A DNA stretch of 34,993 nt from Methylobacterium variabile (GTDB lineage Bacteria > Pseudomonadota > Alphaproteobacteria > Rhizobiales > Beijerinckiaceae): NCBI RefSeq assembly GCF_001043975.1, contig NZ_LABY01000258.1, forward strand, positions 1-34,993, written 5' to 3'. Below are positions 1 to 8,036 of this stretch, piece after piece (the first letter of the stretch is position 1; each line of letters opens with the position of its first letter). The notes beneath the pieces are model-generated. The model searched no databases. It saw only the letters and a list, made by a program, of their open reading frames with translations, and was not told where the DNA came from. The translations under genes and the position numbers were made by a program.

Positions 1-447
1 GGCGGTCGCGACCGCCTGCTTCAGGCTCGTGGGGGCGTTCTGCACGTCGGACGGCTTCAGGCGGATGAAGTAGCTCTCGATCGGGTGGTTGTCGCTCTTG
101 GTCACCTGCCCCGTGGTCGCGTCGATGTGGTGGTCGGTGAGCTTACCATCGCTGCCGAGCACCTTGATTTCAAAGTACGGTTTGCCGTTCCCGCTCTCGA
201 AGTCCGCCTCGATCGCGCGACCAGGTCCCTTGCTCTCGGCCGTGTCGAGCGCCTGGGCGAGCGAGACCTTGGCGGTCTGCAAACCTTCGTGCTCACGCTC
301 CTTGTGACCGGTCGTGCCGTGGGCAGGTTGCGCAGCACCCGGAGGGGCAGCCGCAGGGGCCGGCGCCTGGGTAGGCGGGCTCGTCTGGGCCGCAGCAAAT
401 CCGGAAAGGAAGAGGAGCGGAGCGAGGGAAAGGGCGATCCGGGACAT
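1..447 (-). CDS. Exported PepSY-domain protein (C-terminus beyond window)
   Basis: The reading frame is open from the ATG at 447 down to base 1, giving 149 codons without a stop. It begins with a signal peptide (MSRIALSLAPLLFLSGFAAA, then QTSPP) followed by a Pro/Ala-rich linker to about residue 45. A PepSY-type domain follows: a helix starting VSLAQALDTAESKGPG, then strands with AIEADFESGNGKPYFEIKVL, and GKLTDHHIDATTGQV. A second repeat appears to begin at the edge (SLKQAVATA). An AGGAGA ribosome site lies about 6 bases upstream. PepSY proteins are periplasmic or membrane-associated and are thought to modulate proteases or bind small ligands. The exact role here is unknown. The family call is from motif reading; the total length cannot be judged. 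Confidence 0.75.
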   Translation of the reverse strand, partial: MSRIALSLAPLLFLSGFAAAQTSPPTQAPAPAAAPPGAAQPAHGTTGHKEREHEGLQTAKVSLAQALDTAESKGPGRAIEADFESGNGKPYFEIKVLGSDGKLTDHHIDATTGQVTKSDNHPIESYFIRLKPSDVQNAPTSLKQAVATA

Positions 448-738
448 GGCGTCTCCTGTAGCTTGGTGGGCAGCCGCAAAGCTGTGCGGCCTTAACGCAG
501 GAGTGATTGGACGGTTCGCGACGGCGGCTCTCCCGTGCAACGTTGGACGCAAATCCGGCTTGGCGGCACTCTACGCTCTGCTGTGCGTTCAGACTTGGAT
601 CCGGTGTCGGGGGCAGTTCCGAGCGCGAGCACGGCCGGCGACACTGCGACAAGCCGGGCTGGTGAGGAAGGCGGTTGCAGGCGTACCATGGCGTGGATCG
701 CACCCGCCAACCCGAACGCTGCTGAGGAAGGTTCGTCC

Positions 739-1152
739 GTGAGATCGCAGATGCCGAATGCCTACCACCACGCCCCCGTTGCCGGCCTCCTCATGCTCGC
801 TCTGGCCGCACCTGGAGCGCAGGCACAGGGCGCGCGGGCTCAACCGCTGGATGCCTACGAGGCTGCGCACGGCGTCAAGGGCTCGCAAGTCGCGTCATTG
901 ATCACGCGCATCGTCGAGCGCCAGTTGCTGGCGATCCCGGGCGTGCGCTCCGTCCACGACCTGCACGTGCGCTCGATCAGCTCTGGCATCGACGCCATGA
1001 GCGCGCATGTCGTCGTGACCGACATGGCCGAGGCCGCGCGCATCCTCAAGGCGGTGCAGCAGGTCATGGCGGCCGAGTTCGACACGCGCCACGTCACCGT
1101 GCAGGTCGAGAACGAGGTCCTGCAGGAAGAGGAAAAGGTCCGGAAGACCTGA
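739..1152 (+). CDS. Exported stand-alone CDF (CzcD-type) C-terminal domain
   Basis: The preferred start is GTG at 739, because GAGGAAGG at 724-731 sits 7 bases upstream. ATG 751 is an alternative and upstream in-frame starts lack such a site. Residues 1-29 read as a signal peptide (Arg-containing start, hydrophobic core GLLMLALAA, cleavage near AQA-QG). The rest, about 105 residues, matches the cytoplasmic C-terminal domain of cation diffusion facilitators: IPGVRSVHDLHVRSISSG, SAHVVV, then HVTVQVENEVLQEEEKV. It resembles the tail of the CzcD encoded at 18785-19699. The six transmembrane helices of a CDF are absent, and so is any adjacent frame encoding them. In full CDFs this domain dimerises and binds metal in the cytoplasm. 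An exported version would act as a periplasmic metal-binding protein, which is inference. It could also be a decayed fragment that gained a fortuitous leader. Confidence 0.7.
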   Translation: MRSQMPNAYHHAPVAGLLMLALAAPGAQAQGARAQPLDAYEAAHGVKGSQVASLITRIVERQLLAIPGVRSVHDLHVRSISSGIDAMSAHVVVTDMAEAARILKAVQQVMAAEFDTRHVTVQVENEVLQEEEKVRKT

Positions 1153-1174
1153 GTGCCTATCGCAGGCCACGGCC

Positions 1175-1306
1175 ATGCCTTCCCGGATCGAGGACTATGC
1201 CCTGATCGGCGGCTGCGAGGCGGCCGCGCTCGTGGCGCGCGACGGCTCGATCGACTGGCTGTGCTGGCCGCGGTTCGACGCGTCCGCGTGCTTTCCAGCA
1301 TCATAA
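1175..1306 (+). pseudogene. N-terminal stub of a GH15 glucoamylase/trehalase-type hydrolase
   Basis: The ATG at 1175 begins a 43-codon frame reading MPSRIEDYALIGGCEAAALV, then ARDGSIDWLCWPRFDASACF, and ends at a TAA at 1304-1306. This is the characteristic N-terminus of bacterial GH15-family proteins (IEDYALIGD...GSIDWLCWPRFDS), which are normally about 600 residues. Everything after the first 40 residues is missing, and the next gene is on the opposite strand. It begins 22 bases after the exported CDF-domain gene. It is a clean truncation, probably a deletion or rearrangement endpoint, and almost certainly non-functional. Confidence 0.8.
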
Positions 1307-1350
1307 TTTGATCAAGTTCGCTTGACCGTACGCTGAGGCTCTGCCGAGGT

Positions 1351-1827
1351 CTAGTCGCAGACGCGAACCCGGCGGATGTAGGTTCCGCCATAAGCTCCGA
1401 TGAAGCGCCGCCGCACGAGGTGACAGTCACCGCCGTAATAGGCCGGATAACCATACCCGTAAGCCGCAGGGTAGCCGTATCCGTAGTAGGCCGGGCTCGC
1501 GGCCAAAGCTCCGAGCGCAAAACCACCGAGCAGACCCGCTGCACCGTAACCGAAGTGGCCGTGGCGACGGTAGCCATAATGGCCTCCATAGCCCCCGTGC
1601 CCACCGTAGTAGCCATGGCGCAGCCCATGACCACCGAACCCGCCGTGACCACCGAACCCGCCGTGACCACCGAACCCGCCGTGACCACCGAACCCGCCAT
1701 GACCACCGAACCCGCCATGACCGCCATGGTGCTGCGCAGCTGCCGGGATAGATCCCACAAAGCTACCGGTCAGCAACGCAAGCGCGGCGTAACCGGTGAT
1801 ACGGGCCACTCTGAACCTGACGTGCAT
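1351..1827 (-). CDS. Exported Gly/His-rich repeat protein
   Basis: 158 residues. The ATG at 1827 has GAGGAAAA about 8 bases upstream. A signal peptide covers residues 1-32 (ending SIPAAAQ). The mature protein opens HHGGHGG and continues with tandem FGGHGG units encoded by near-identical 18-bp repeats. Tyr/Gly-rich stretches follow (YGYGYPAAYGYGYPAYYGG), then a basic tail with two cysteines (DCHLVRRR ... RRVRVCD). The C-terminal CxLVRRR/RRVRVC pattern is common in small exported proteins of Rhizobiales; no function is established. Many His in a Gly scaffold could bind Zn, Cu or Ni, which fits the nearby metal-efflux genes but is inference. Confidence 0.75.
   Translation of the reverse strand: MHVRFRVARITGYAALALLTGSFVGSIPAAAQHHGGHGGFGGHGGFGGHGGFGGHGGFGGHGGFGGHGLRHGYYGGHGGYGGHYGYRRHGHFGYGAAGLLGGFALGALAASPAYYGYGYPAAYGYGYPAYYGGDCHLVRRRFIGAYGGTYIRRVRVCD
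1625..1729. repeat. 18-bp tandem repeat encoding FGGHGG
   Basis: About five to six consecutive copies of an 18-bp unit (plus-strand form gaacccgccgtgaccacc) lie inside the Gly/His-rich gene. The copies differ only at single positions (gccgtgacc versus gccatgacc). Such a tract is expected to change copy number by slippage. Confidence 0.85.
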
Positions 1828-2338
1828 GGCACATTTTCCTCATTGAGCATCACCCAGGGACATAGGTCATCTGCCGGATGGTAGCTCGCCGCACCCCTCT
1901 TGAGCAGGCCTGGGCAGTCGTGAATTAACGGCGGTGGCGCAGCAAGGTTCCCAGGGGTAGGAGTGGGGCATTGTGCCGATGCTTGGCTTCTGATCGAGTA
2001 TCGTTGAACTATCATCGGGCGCAAATGGTCGTGGCTTGAGCGACACTCAAACTTCAGCTCGGGCAAGTGCTGGCGGGAGAGTGAGTCGCAGCTTGGCGAT
2101 TCGTGACGTACAACGATGTCGGACAAACTGACGGCATAGCGGTCGCGCATGTGGCGCTGAGCACAAGACCAATGGCGCAGAGTCGGTCTCACTGATTCCG
2201 GCTTTGGGTCTTGAGGCAAAAATGTTCAGGATAATGCTGATGCGCTGCAAGCTCTCAAAGCACATCGTTGCCGCCGTGGCTCTCGCTGGCCTGACCGCCG
2301 TGCCCACGAACAACCTGGCAGCATCTTTAGATCTCGGC
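1828..2338. other. Gene-poor stretch
   Basis: I see no convincing gene between the Gly/His-rich protein and the frameshifted gene. Frames here lack ribosome sites and recognisable protein character. Local GC is lower than in the flanks. The promoter of the leftward Gly/His-rich gene must lie here, but I cannot define it. Confidence 0.5.
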
Positions 2339-2727
2339 ATGCTGACGCGATTGCTCGCGCCGGCCGGTCTCATGCTGATGGTGGGAAATGTCTGCGCCGC
2401 GCGCGATCCCTCCTTCCTGGCCGAGACGGCCGGCAAGCGGGGAGACCTTCGCTTCTACGCGCAGGAGGTGAAGAACGAAGTGTCAGCCAAGGGATCCCCG
2501 AGGATGAGGTCCTGCTCGTCCTGAGACAAGCGGCCGATGTCGCCAAGGCAACCGCGCTGACGGCCATCGAAGACTTACACTCCGACAACCCGGACGCCGA
2601 GCTGTCCGCCACCAATGGCTGGTGCGACACGATCGTGAGATCCCTCGTGTTGACACCCTGGGCTGCCTGGACTCGCCGACGACATCATGCGCGCACGACG
2701 AATCGGCATCGCAAGTGCCGTTCAGTA
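2339..2727 (+). pseudogene. Frameshifted small exported protein
   Basis: Frame 1 from ATG 2339 gives a signal peptide (MLTRLLAPAGLMLMVGNVCA) and then DPSFLAETAGKRGDLRFYAQ and EVKNEVS. At about 2480-2490 the sensible reading jumps frame and continues QGIPEDEVLLVLRQAADVAK, ATALTAIEDLHSDNPDAELS, ATNGWCDTIVRSLVL. A second jump near 2655 would give GLADDIMRARRIGIASAVQ ending at a TAG at 2725-2727. Each piece looks like real protein and the pieces join smoothly, so this reads as one gene with one or two indels. An upstream ATG at 2222 in the first frame is an alternative start. I do not recognise the family. Sequencing error is the main alternative to true decay. Confidence 0.5.
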
Positions 2728-4221
2728 GCGGATTGTCGCGCGCAGGCCAAACACGGCCGCATTCCGGATCCGCCGCCCGTACGGGTCGCGCGGATTAGCG
2801 ATGCCGCCACTTGGCCGGAACACGTACTGGAAGTCCGGCTGCACGGTAACGCCGGGCCCGAGGATGGCTTGGTAGCTGACCTCCAGCAAGGCCTCGCTGC
2901 TGCGCCTCGGGCTAGGCGCGCCACCGAACAGAAGGGTGTCGCGATCAAATCCTCGAGCGCTCTTCGAGATGCGCTCGACAGCAAAAGCTATGCCGATCGT
3001 ATCGTCCGAACGGCCGGGCAGCAGACCCTTATAGCCGATCCCGGCATCGAGGTAGAGGTCGAGCAGATTGCGACCCGAGGGCGAACCGGACAGGCGCACG
3101 AACACGCTGGCGCCATCGTTCGGGTCGTCGGGCTCCCGGTAGATGGTCTGATCGACGATGCCGTAGATGCCACTATTGCCCCGGAAGCGGCGCGCAAGGC
3201 CGCTGCTGGATGGGTTCGCAAGCGAGCCTCCGCTCCGATCGAAGCGTGGGCTGCCGAAGCGACCGAAATGATGCCAGCCGCCGAGCGTCACGGTGCCCGG
3301 CTCGACGTTGTCGTCGGCCTCGAGGCCGTAGGCATACGCGGCCTCCGCGATCACCAGGGCAGGGTCGTTCGTGCGGAAATTCGTGCCGGTGCGGTTGCGC
3401 CGCTGCGGATCGGGGCGGTTGTCGGGGCGCAGCGGTCCCGCCGGGTCACCATCGTAGATGCCGGCTTGCAGCGAGAAATTCCGGTTCGGCACGTACTTCG
3501 CCCGCACGGCCGGAACGGCAAGCGGATAGATCGGTCCGCCGCTCGGAATGACGGAGGCCATGATGTTGGGCCAGCCGAAGGTCGAATTGAGGAACAGGGT
3601 TCCGGTTTGGCTGACCGCGAACTCCGTGTCGGTCGCGAGTTGGCCGACCCTGATCCCGAGTTGGCCGTCGAAAAACCTCTGCTCGACCCAGAGTTCGTAG
3701 AGGCGCGAGGATGGTAGCGCCTCGATCGCGCTGACCGACATGAAGTTGTTGACGAAATAGCGTGACAGGCCGGTGCCGTGAATCTGGTAGAGGTTGGTGT
3801 GGAAAGCCGCGCCGTGCCAACCCATCAGGGTGTCCAGGTCGGCATCGAACTGGAAGTCGAGACGGCCCGCGGCGATGCCGCCGCGCCGTGCGCCGCCGGT
3901 GACGTTGCCGAAGCTCTCGCCGACATAGGTGAGGCTATACGCGATACCCCTCGTCCTCAGGAAGCTGCGGGCACCAAATGGATCGCCGTACGGCTCCAGC
4001 GGATCCTGGATCGAGGTGTTCAGGTTAGCGGAAGGCCTGGCCGAGAAGTCGGGCTGCGCCACCGAGGTCTGGGGATCGTTGCCGGCACCCCCGGGTCGGC
4101 CACGGAAGTTCGGTTCGAACGCGATCCGTGCCGCCTCCTCGGGAGGCGTTTGGGCCCATGCCGCCTGGGTAGCCATAGCCAGGGCCAGCCATAGGACGAG
4201 GGGACGCTGCAAGGGCTGCAT
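2722..4221 (-). CDS. Carbohydrate-selective porin, OprB family
   Basis: 499 residues from ATG 4221 (MQPLQRPLVLWLALAMATQA, cleavage near AWA-QT). ATG 4233, four codons upstream, is also possible; neither has a clear ribosome site. The mature protein is a beta-barrel outer-membrane protein of the OprB type: alternating strands rich in Gly and aromatics, segments such as GIAYSLTYVGESFGNVTGG, AAFHTNLYQIHGTGLSRYFV and RLYELWVEQRFFDGQLGIRV, and a terminal strand ending FGLRATIRY with the C-terminal aromatic typical of barrel assembly. OprB porins let sugars and other small solutes cross the outer membrane. It lies downstream of, and on the same strand as, the efflux lipoprotein gene with a gap of about 200 bases. 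Its substrate is unknown. Confidence 0.85.
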   Translation of the reverse strand: MQPLQRPLVLWLALAMATQAAWAQTPPEEAARIAFEPNFRGRPGGAGNDPQTSVAQPDFSARPSANLNTSIQDPLEPYGDPFGARSFLRTRGIAYSLTYVGESFGNVTGGARRGGIAAGRLDFQFDADLDTLMGWHGAAFHTNLYQIHGTGLSRYFVNNFMSVSAIEALPSSRLYELWVEQRFFDGQLGIRVGQLATDTEFAVSQTGTLFLNSTFGWPNIMASVIPSGGPIYPLAVPAVRAKYVPNRNFSLQAGIYDGDPAGPLRPDNRPDPQRRNRTGTNFRTNDPALVIAEAAYAYGLEADDNVEPGTVTLGGWHHFGRFGSPRFDRSGGSLANPSSSGLARRFRGNSGIYGIVDQTIYREPDDPNDGASVFVRLSGSPSGRNLLDLYLDAGIGYKGLLPGRSDDTIGIAFAVERISKSARGFDRDTLLFGGAPSPRRSSEALLEVSYQAILGPGVTVQPDFQYVFRPSGGIANPRDPYGRRIRNAAVFGLRATIRY

Positions 4222-4424
4222 GGGGACGATCATTCTTGGGACACACGCCGCCGGCGCAGGGCAGATCCTCATGCATAGCCCCACTTTGATGACGCTACGC
4301 CAGTCGCTGGTCTGCCGTCCCGCACCAGTATCTTGAAGCTCATCGCCTCGGGCGCACCACCTGATCTCCTGCCTTACGGTCAAGATTTGCCGCCCAAGAA
4401 CGCGATGCACAAATGGCCGAGGGC

Positions 4425-5900
4425 TCACTCGTCTACGCGCAGGGGTTGCCCGCTGTCGACTGGCAGGCGAGCCGCGATGACCTCCTGCCGCGTCGGCAGA
4501 CTGCGCGTGTCCCAGCCACCCCCTAAGGCCCGGATCAGCGCAATGGCCGTGGTGAAGCGGCTGGCCTGGACCTGCAGTGCTGCGACGCGGTTGCTCAACT
4601 CCAGCGCCTGCGCGGTCACCACCGTGGTGTAGTTTTGTGTGCCCGCCCGGTACTCGTTGAGCGCGATCTCCACGGCGCGGCTGGCGGACGCCACGGCAGC
4701 CTGCCGCACCACCTGCTGCCGTGCCAGAATGCGCACTCCTGCCAAGCCGTCCTCAACCTCACGGAACGCCGTCAGCACCGTCTGCCGGTACATCGCGACG
4801 GCCGCCTCATAGGCGGCCCGCGCCGCCTGCTGGGCGGCCGAGCGGGCGCCGCCGTCGAACAAGACCTCCGTTGCGGCCCCGGTCACCGACCAGAACTGGT
4901 TCTCGGCCGCAAACAGCGCAGCGGTCGGATCGCCGGAGAGGCCCCCTGAACCCGACAGGCTCACGCTCGGGTAGAAGGCCGCCACAGCGACGCCGATCTG
5001 CTCGCTCTGCGCCTGCACCAAGCGCTCGGCTTGGGCCACATCCGGGCGCCGCTCCAGCAGCGTCGAGGGCACGCTCACGGGTATGCTGGGCGGCCGTGCG
5101 GCGAGTTGCCCGCGTGGGATCGTGATCTCCGAGGGAGGCCGGCCGCTCAGGACCGCGATGGCATGCGCGAAGGTCGCCTGGTCCAGCTCAACCGCGATGC
5201 TCAAGGCCTCGGTTGTCTGGAGCTGGGTCTGCGCGGTGATCACGTCCGAGCGGGCGGCGACACCGGCCGCGTACTGGTTCTGGGTGATCGCTAGGCTGCG
5301 CTTGTAGCCCGCGACGGTGTCGTTCAGGAGCCGCCGGAGCGACTCCTGATAGCGCAGCTGGAAATAGTTCGTGGCGAGTTCCGCTTGGCTCGTGAGGCGC
5401 ACGAGCGCGAGGCCGGCAGCGCTGGCCTGAGCGGAGGCCGTGCCGCTCTCGATCTGGCGGCGAATGCGGCCGAACAGGTCGAGCTCCCAACTGGCCGAGC
5501 CTTGCAGGGTCAGGGTGGTCTCTGCCTCGTTGCCACTCCCGGATTGCCGGATGCTGGGTGCACCGATCATGGTCGGGAAGAGCTGGGCGCGCGCCTGCCG
5601 GACCACGGCTCTGGCCTGCTCGTACCGAGAGATTGCTTGGCGCAGGGTCTGGTTGTCGACGTCGATGGCGCGGATCAGGCCGTCGAGGACCGGATCGCGG
5701 AAGACCGACCACCAGTCGCCGCGCGGGACCGCGTCGCTCGGCCTGGCCGCCCGCCAACCTGGCTCAGGGGAGCCGGAGGCTTCCTTGAAAGCCAGCGGGG
5801 TCTCGGCCGAGGGACGCGCATAGTCCGGTCCGACGAGGCAGGCCGAGGTCAGGCCGGCAAGCGTCATCGCACCGACGAGGCGCAAGCCCAGCGCACCCAT
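4425..5900 (-). CDS. RND efflux outer-membrane lipoprotein, NodT/OprM family
   Basis: 491 residues from ATG 5900. The N-terminus MGALGLRLVGAMTLAGLTSAC is a lipoprotein signal with Cys21 as the acylated residue, then LVGPDYARP as in NodT-family factors. Two outer-membrane-efflux repeats follow: WWSVFRDPVLDGLIRAI and LRQAISRYEQARAVVRQARA in the first, ERRPDVAQAERLVQAQSEQI in the second, ending with LIRALGGGWDTRSLPTRQEV. Such proteins form trimeric channels through the outer membrane and periplasm that dock onto RND pump-adaptor complexes. No pump gene is adjacent. The nearest is CzcBA at 12.2-16.8 kb, whose own outer-membrane gene is broken, so this may be its partner (inference). Multidrug pumps elsewhere in the genome are equally possible. 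Confidence 0.9.
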   Translation of the reverse strand: MGALGLRLVGAMTLAGLTSACLVGPDYARPSAETPLAFKEASGSPEPGWRAARPSDAVPRGDWWSVFRDPVLDGLIRAIDVDNQTLRQAISRYEQARAVVRQARAQLFPTMIGAPSIRQSGSGNEAETTLTLQGSASWELDLFGRIRRQIESGTASAQASAAGLALVRLTSQAELATNYFQLRYQESLRRLLNDTVAGYKRSLAITQNQYAAGVAARSDVITAQTQLQTTEALSIAVELDQATFAHAIAVLSGRPPSEITIPRGQLAARPPSIPVSVPSTLLERRPDVAQAERLVQAQSEQIGVAVAAFYPSVSLSGSGGLSGDPTAALFAAENQFWSVTGAATEVLFDGGARSAAQQAARAAYEAAVAMYRQTVLTAFREVEDGLAGVRILARQQVVRQAAVASASRAVEIALNEYRAGTQNYTTVVTAQALELSNRVAALQVQASRFTTAIALIRALGGGWDTRSLPTRQEVIAARLPVDSGQPLRVDE

Positions 5901-6057
5901 CACCTGCGGGGCCGCCGGGTGGCGGCTGGCGGGTCCTGGAGGGCCCCGGTGTCGCGTGTGGACCGGCCGGGCAACCTGACAATCTCGGCCATGACGTCCA
6001 GCGTCCTCCCTTGCATCAGCGTTCCGACCGTTGAGCACGGTCCACGCGGTGTTCGCC

Positions 6058-6285
6058 TCAATGGCGGCGCGCCACATCGCGGTTCGCCCGGATCCAGTGG
6101 GGCGAGAGGATGTCGCCCTCTTCGGTCACGATCCAGGGCCTCGCCTCCGAGTCGTGCAGCGCGTCCACAGCCGCGGAGAGCGCCTCGCGCAAGGTTGCGA
6201 ACGCCCGGCCCTGTCGGGTCTGTGCCGTCCCTGCTCCAAGCCAGATCGTCAGCTCAGCCCGTTTGTCGAGGTCGTCGGCCGTCAT
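6058..6285 (-). CDS. Small hypothetical protein
   Basis: 75 residues beginning MTADDLDKRAELTIWLGAGT. There is an AGGAG ribosome site 7 bases before the ATG, which makes it a likely real gene. It has no signal peptide or membrane segment and should be a small soluble cytoplasmic protein: a helix (ATLREALSAAVDAL) followed by RPWIVTEEGDILSPHWIRA. I do not recognise a family. It precedes the efflux lipoprotein gene on the same strand with 157 bases between. Confidence 0.6.
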   Translation of the reverse strand: MTADDLDKRAELTIWLGAGTAQTRQGRAFATLREALSAAVDALHDSEARPWIVTEEGDILSPHWIRANRDVARRH

Positions 6286-6489
6286 GCGTGGCTCCTGCCG
6301 TGTTGCGCGGAGCTAACGCCGGCAAGTGGCATCCGTTGGGCGGGCATGTTGCGGCTGTGCGTCCGGTGTGGCCGCAAGCGCGAGCTGTCCGGCGGTCGCA
6401 CATTCCGTTCAGGTGCAGTTCAAAGGCGCACGCCTAGCCTGAGGACACGACGACACGATGCCCGTGCCGTTCATCAGGAGACAATGCAC

Positions 6490-6786
6490 ATGACAGATGC
6501 GCCTCGCTTCGGAGCGGCCCTGACCGCCGGTCTGTTCGCCTTGGCGGTCGGTATCGGCTTCGTGTCGCTGTCGGACCCGGCCGCCGCTCAGGGTCATGGC
6601 TATGGCCAATCCCGTGGGCACGGCGGATCCTACAGCCGCCACGGCGGCTTCGGTCGGCCCGGCTATTCCGGGGGCCATGGACGCTCTTACGGCCGCCATG
6701 GAGGTTCTGGTCGCGGCTTTGGGTATGGAGGAGGTCACAGACGCTCCTCCGGCGGCCATGGCGGTTACGGAGGACAGGGCCACTGA
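6490..6786 (+). CDS. Exported Gly/His/Ser-rich low-complexity protein
   Basis: 98 residues from ATG 6490, chosen because the AGGAG at 6476-6480 is 9 bases away; ATG 6484 is only 3 bases from it. Signal peptide MTDAPRFGAALTAGLFALAV, with cleavage near AAA-QG. The mature part is almost entirely Gly, His, Arg, Ser and Tyr in loose repeats (GHGGSYSRHGGFGRPGYSGG, HGRSYGRHGGSGRGFGYGGG), with no Cys. It is a second Gly/His-rich exported protein in the window but has different repeat units from the one at 1351-1827. Metal binding or cell-surface roles are possible but not shown. Confidence 0.7.
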   Translation: MTDAPRFGAALTAGLFALAVGIGFVSLSDPAAAQGHGYGQSRGHGGSYSRHGGFGRPGYSGGHGRSYGRHGGSGRGFGYGGGHRRSSGGHGGYGGQGH

Positions 6787-7063
6787 CCCTGCTTCGCTCC
6801 CAAGCGGACCATGCGCGCCACGGTCGGCGCGACCGAGCCGGTGTTGATGAGAGCGCCCCGGAACAAGGCAGAGCGGGGAGCGTCCGGTGAAAACGTGGCA
6901 CGGCCGCCCAGCATCGTCGCGACTGCCGACGTCACGGAGGCGCCTGCTAGGTCCTCGCCGTAATCCAGAGTGTATCGGGATATCCGCTCGGCGTCAGTGA
7001 GGATCGGGATCCCAATTCGAACTTGAGCGTTAGTGCTCGCGGCTAAGACTAAGGGAGGTCGTG

Positions 7064-7303
7064 ATGACAATGAAAATGCCTACGGTTTTGCTGTTGACCG
7101 CAGCGCTTACGCTCGCACCGGCGGCAGCCATGGCTCAGCACATTGACGTCAATCCAGGCGGGGTGCAGGTGCCGGGAGGCTCACACGGGCCCCACGTCGT
7201 GGAGGAGCACCGCGATGGCGGCCACCAAGAGCGCCGGGAAGGGCGCCACGAGGAGCGTCGTGAAGGTCACGAACGTAGCACGCACCATGAAGAGCGTCAC
7301 TGA
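7064..7303 (+). CDS. Small exported His/Glu/Arg-rich protein
   Basis: 79 residues from ATG 7064; GGGAGG at 7053-7058 is 5 bases upstream. Signal peptide MTMKMPTVLLLTAALTLAPA, cleavage near AMA-QH. The mature protein starts HIDVNPGGVQVPGG and ends in a highly charged tail with HQERREGRHEERREGHE repeats and several His. There are no cysteines. The tail resembles metal- or polyanion-binding low-complexity tails, but I know of no assigned family. Confidence 0.7.
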   Translation: MTMKMPTVLLLTAALTLAPAAAMAQHIDVNPGGVQVPGGSHGPHVVEEHRDGGHQERREGRHEERREGHERSTHHEERH

Positions 7304-7408
7304 GGACGGCTGATCGGGAAGTCGGCAGATATTGCCCGCGCCGCGTACGCGATGTAAAAACAAGCTTGGTACCGGTGCATCAAAATATCCAATACCTGCG
7401 AGCTGAAA

Positions 7409-7777
7409 CTAAGTTTTTGGACCACGGAGGCGGCGATATAAAGCGCGCGCCGCGTCCATGTAGTCCTGGTCCTGATTTTTGGCGCAGAAGGCTCGCAGGA
7501 AATCTACTTGCTCCTGCAGCGGAAAGGATGGAGGCGTGAGATCAAGTCCCTCGTCCACGCCCTGAGGAGCCCGGATAAGCGCTCCGCTCATGAAGCCCTG
7601 TGCCCATGCGAAGTAATCACGCTGAAGCGCAGGATTTTCTCCTATCTCCTGATTGAAGTGGGCGCAGGTCGAGGCGCCAAGGCCAACGATCTTGACGGTA
7701 TCGGCCGTAGCAGGACTTGATAACAGAATGCCAATCGCCGACGTGACGCTCAGGATCGGAATACTCGTTCGGTTCAT
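7409..7777 (-). CDS. Small exported hypothetical protein with two cysteines
   Basis: 122 residues. The N-terminus MNRTSIPILSVTSAIGILLS has a signal peptide cleaved near ATA-DT. The mature domain is helical and begins VKIVGLGASTCAHFNQEI. It contains YFAWAQGFMSGALI and VDFLRAFCAKNQDQDYMDAA, then ALYRRLR. One Cys lies in each half, probably forming a disulfide. The overall pattern recalls the small periplasmic HdeA/Rap1a-like helical proteins, but this is a weak resemblance. GC is noticeably lower than in the neighbours, suggesting separate acquisition. Confidence 0.65.
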   Translation of the reverse strand: MNRTSIPILSVTSAIGILLSSPATADTVKIVGLGASTCAHFNQEIGENPALQRDYFAWAQGFMSGALIRAPQGVDEGLDLTPPSFPLQEQVDFLRAFCAKNQDQDYMDAARALYRRLRGPKT

Positions 7778-8036
7778 CTCATGATCTTGAAGTGGCGTTC
7801 ATCGAACGTCAACCGAAGCGCCCCGCCCCGGCCCAGGTTTTTGCCCAGCCCCGCTCGAGCGCCCCGGCATACCGTAGCGCCTCAACCGTAATATCTACGT
7901 CAAGACCTTCCCACGAACGATCGGCCGTCGAGGCGATGGCATCGCAACGGCTCACTAGAGATGTTTGGTCCCGCTGTGTGGTGATACAACTGATGCCGCA
8001 TGGAGGGACGCGCTATGGGACAGGTTCTCCACGGCA

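Noticed and set aside
1640..1729. Possible CRISPR-like array
   Set aside because: The 18-bp units are contiguous without spacers and lie in frame in a Gly/His-rich coding sequence.
1770..2219. 149-residue minus-strand frame upstream of the Gly/His gene
   Set aside because: No ribosome site, no recognisable domain, and it overlaps the start of a supported gene.
2635..3717. 360-codon plus-strand frame opposite the porin
   Set aside because: It is a GC-driven shadow of the OprB gene. It has no signal peptide or motif, and its composition is Arg/Ala/Gly-rich.
6765..7070. 101-residue minus-strand frame (LAASTNAQVRIGIPILTDAE)
   Set aside because: The composition is partly plausible, but there is no ribosome site, it overlaps the Gly-rich gene and both flanking promoters, and I recognise no family.
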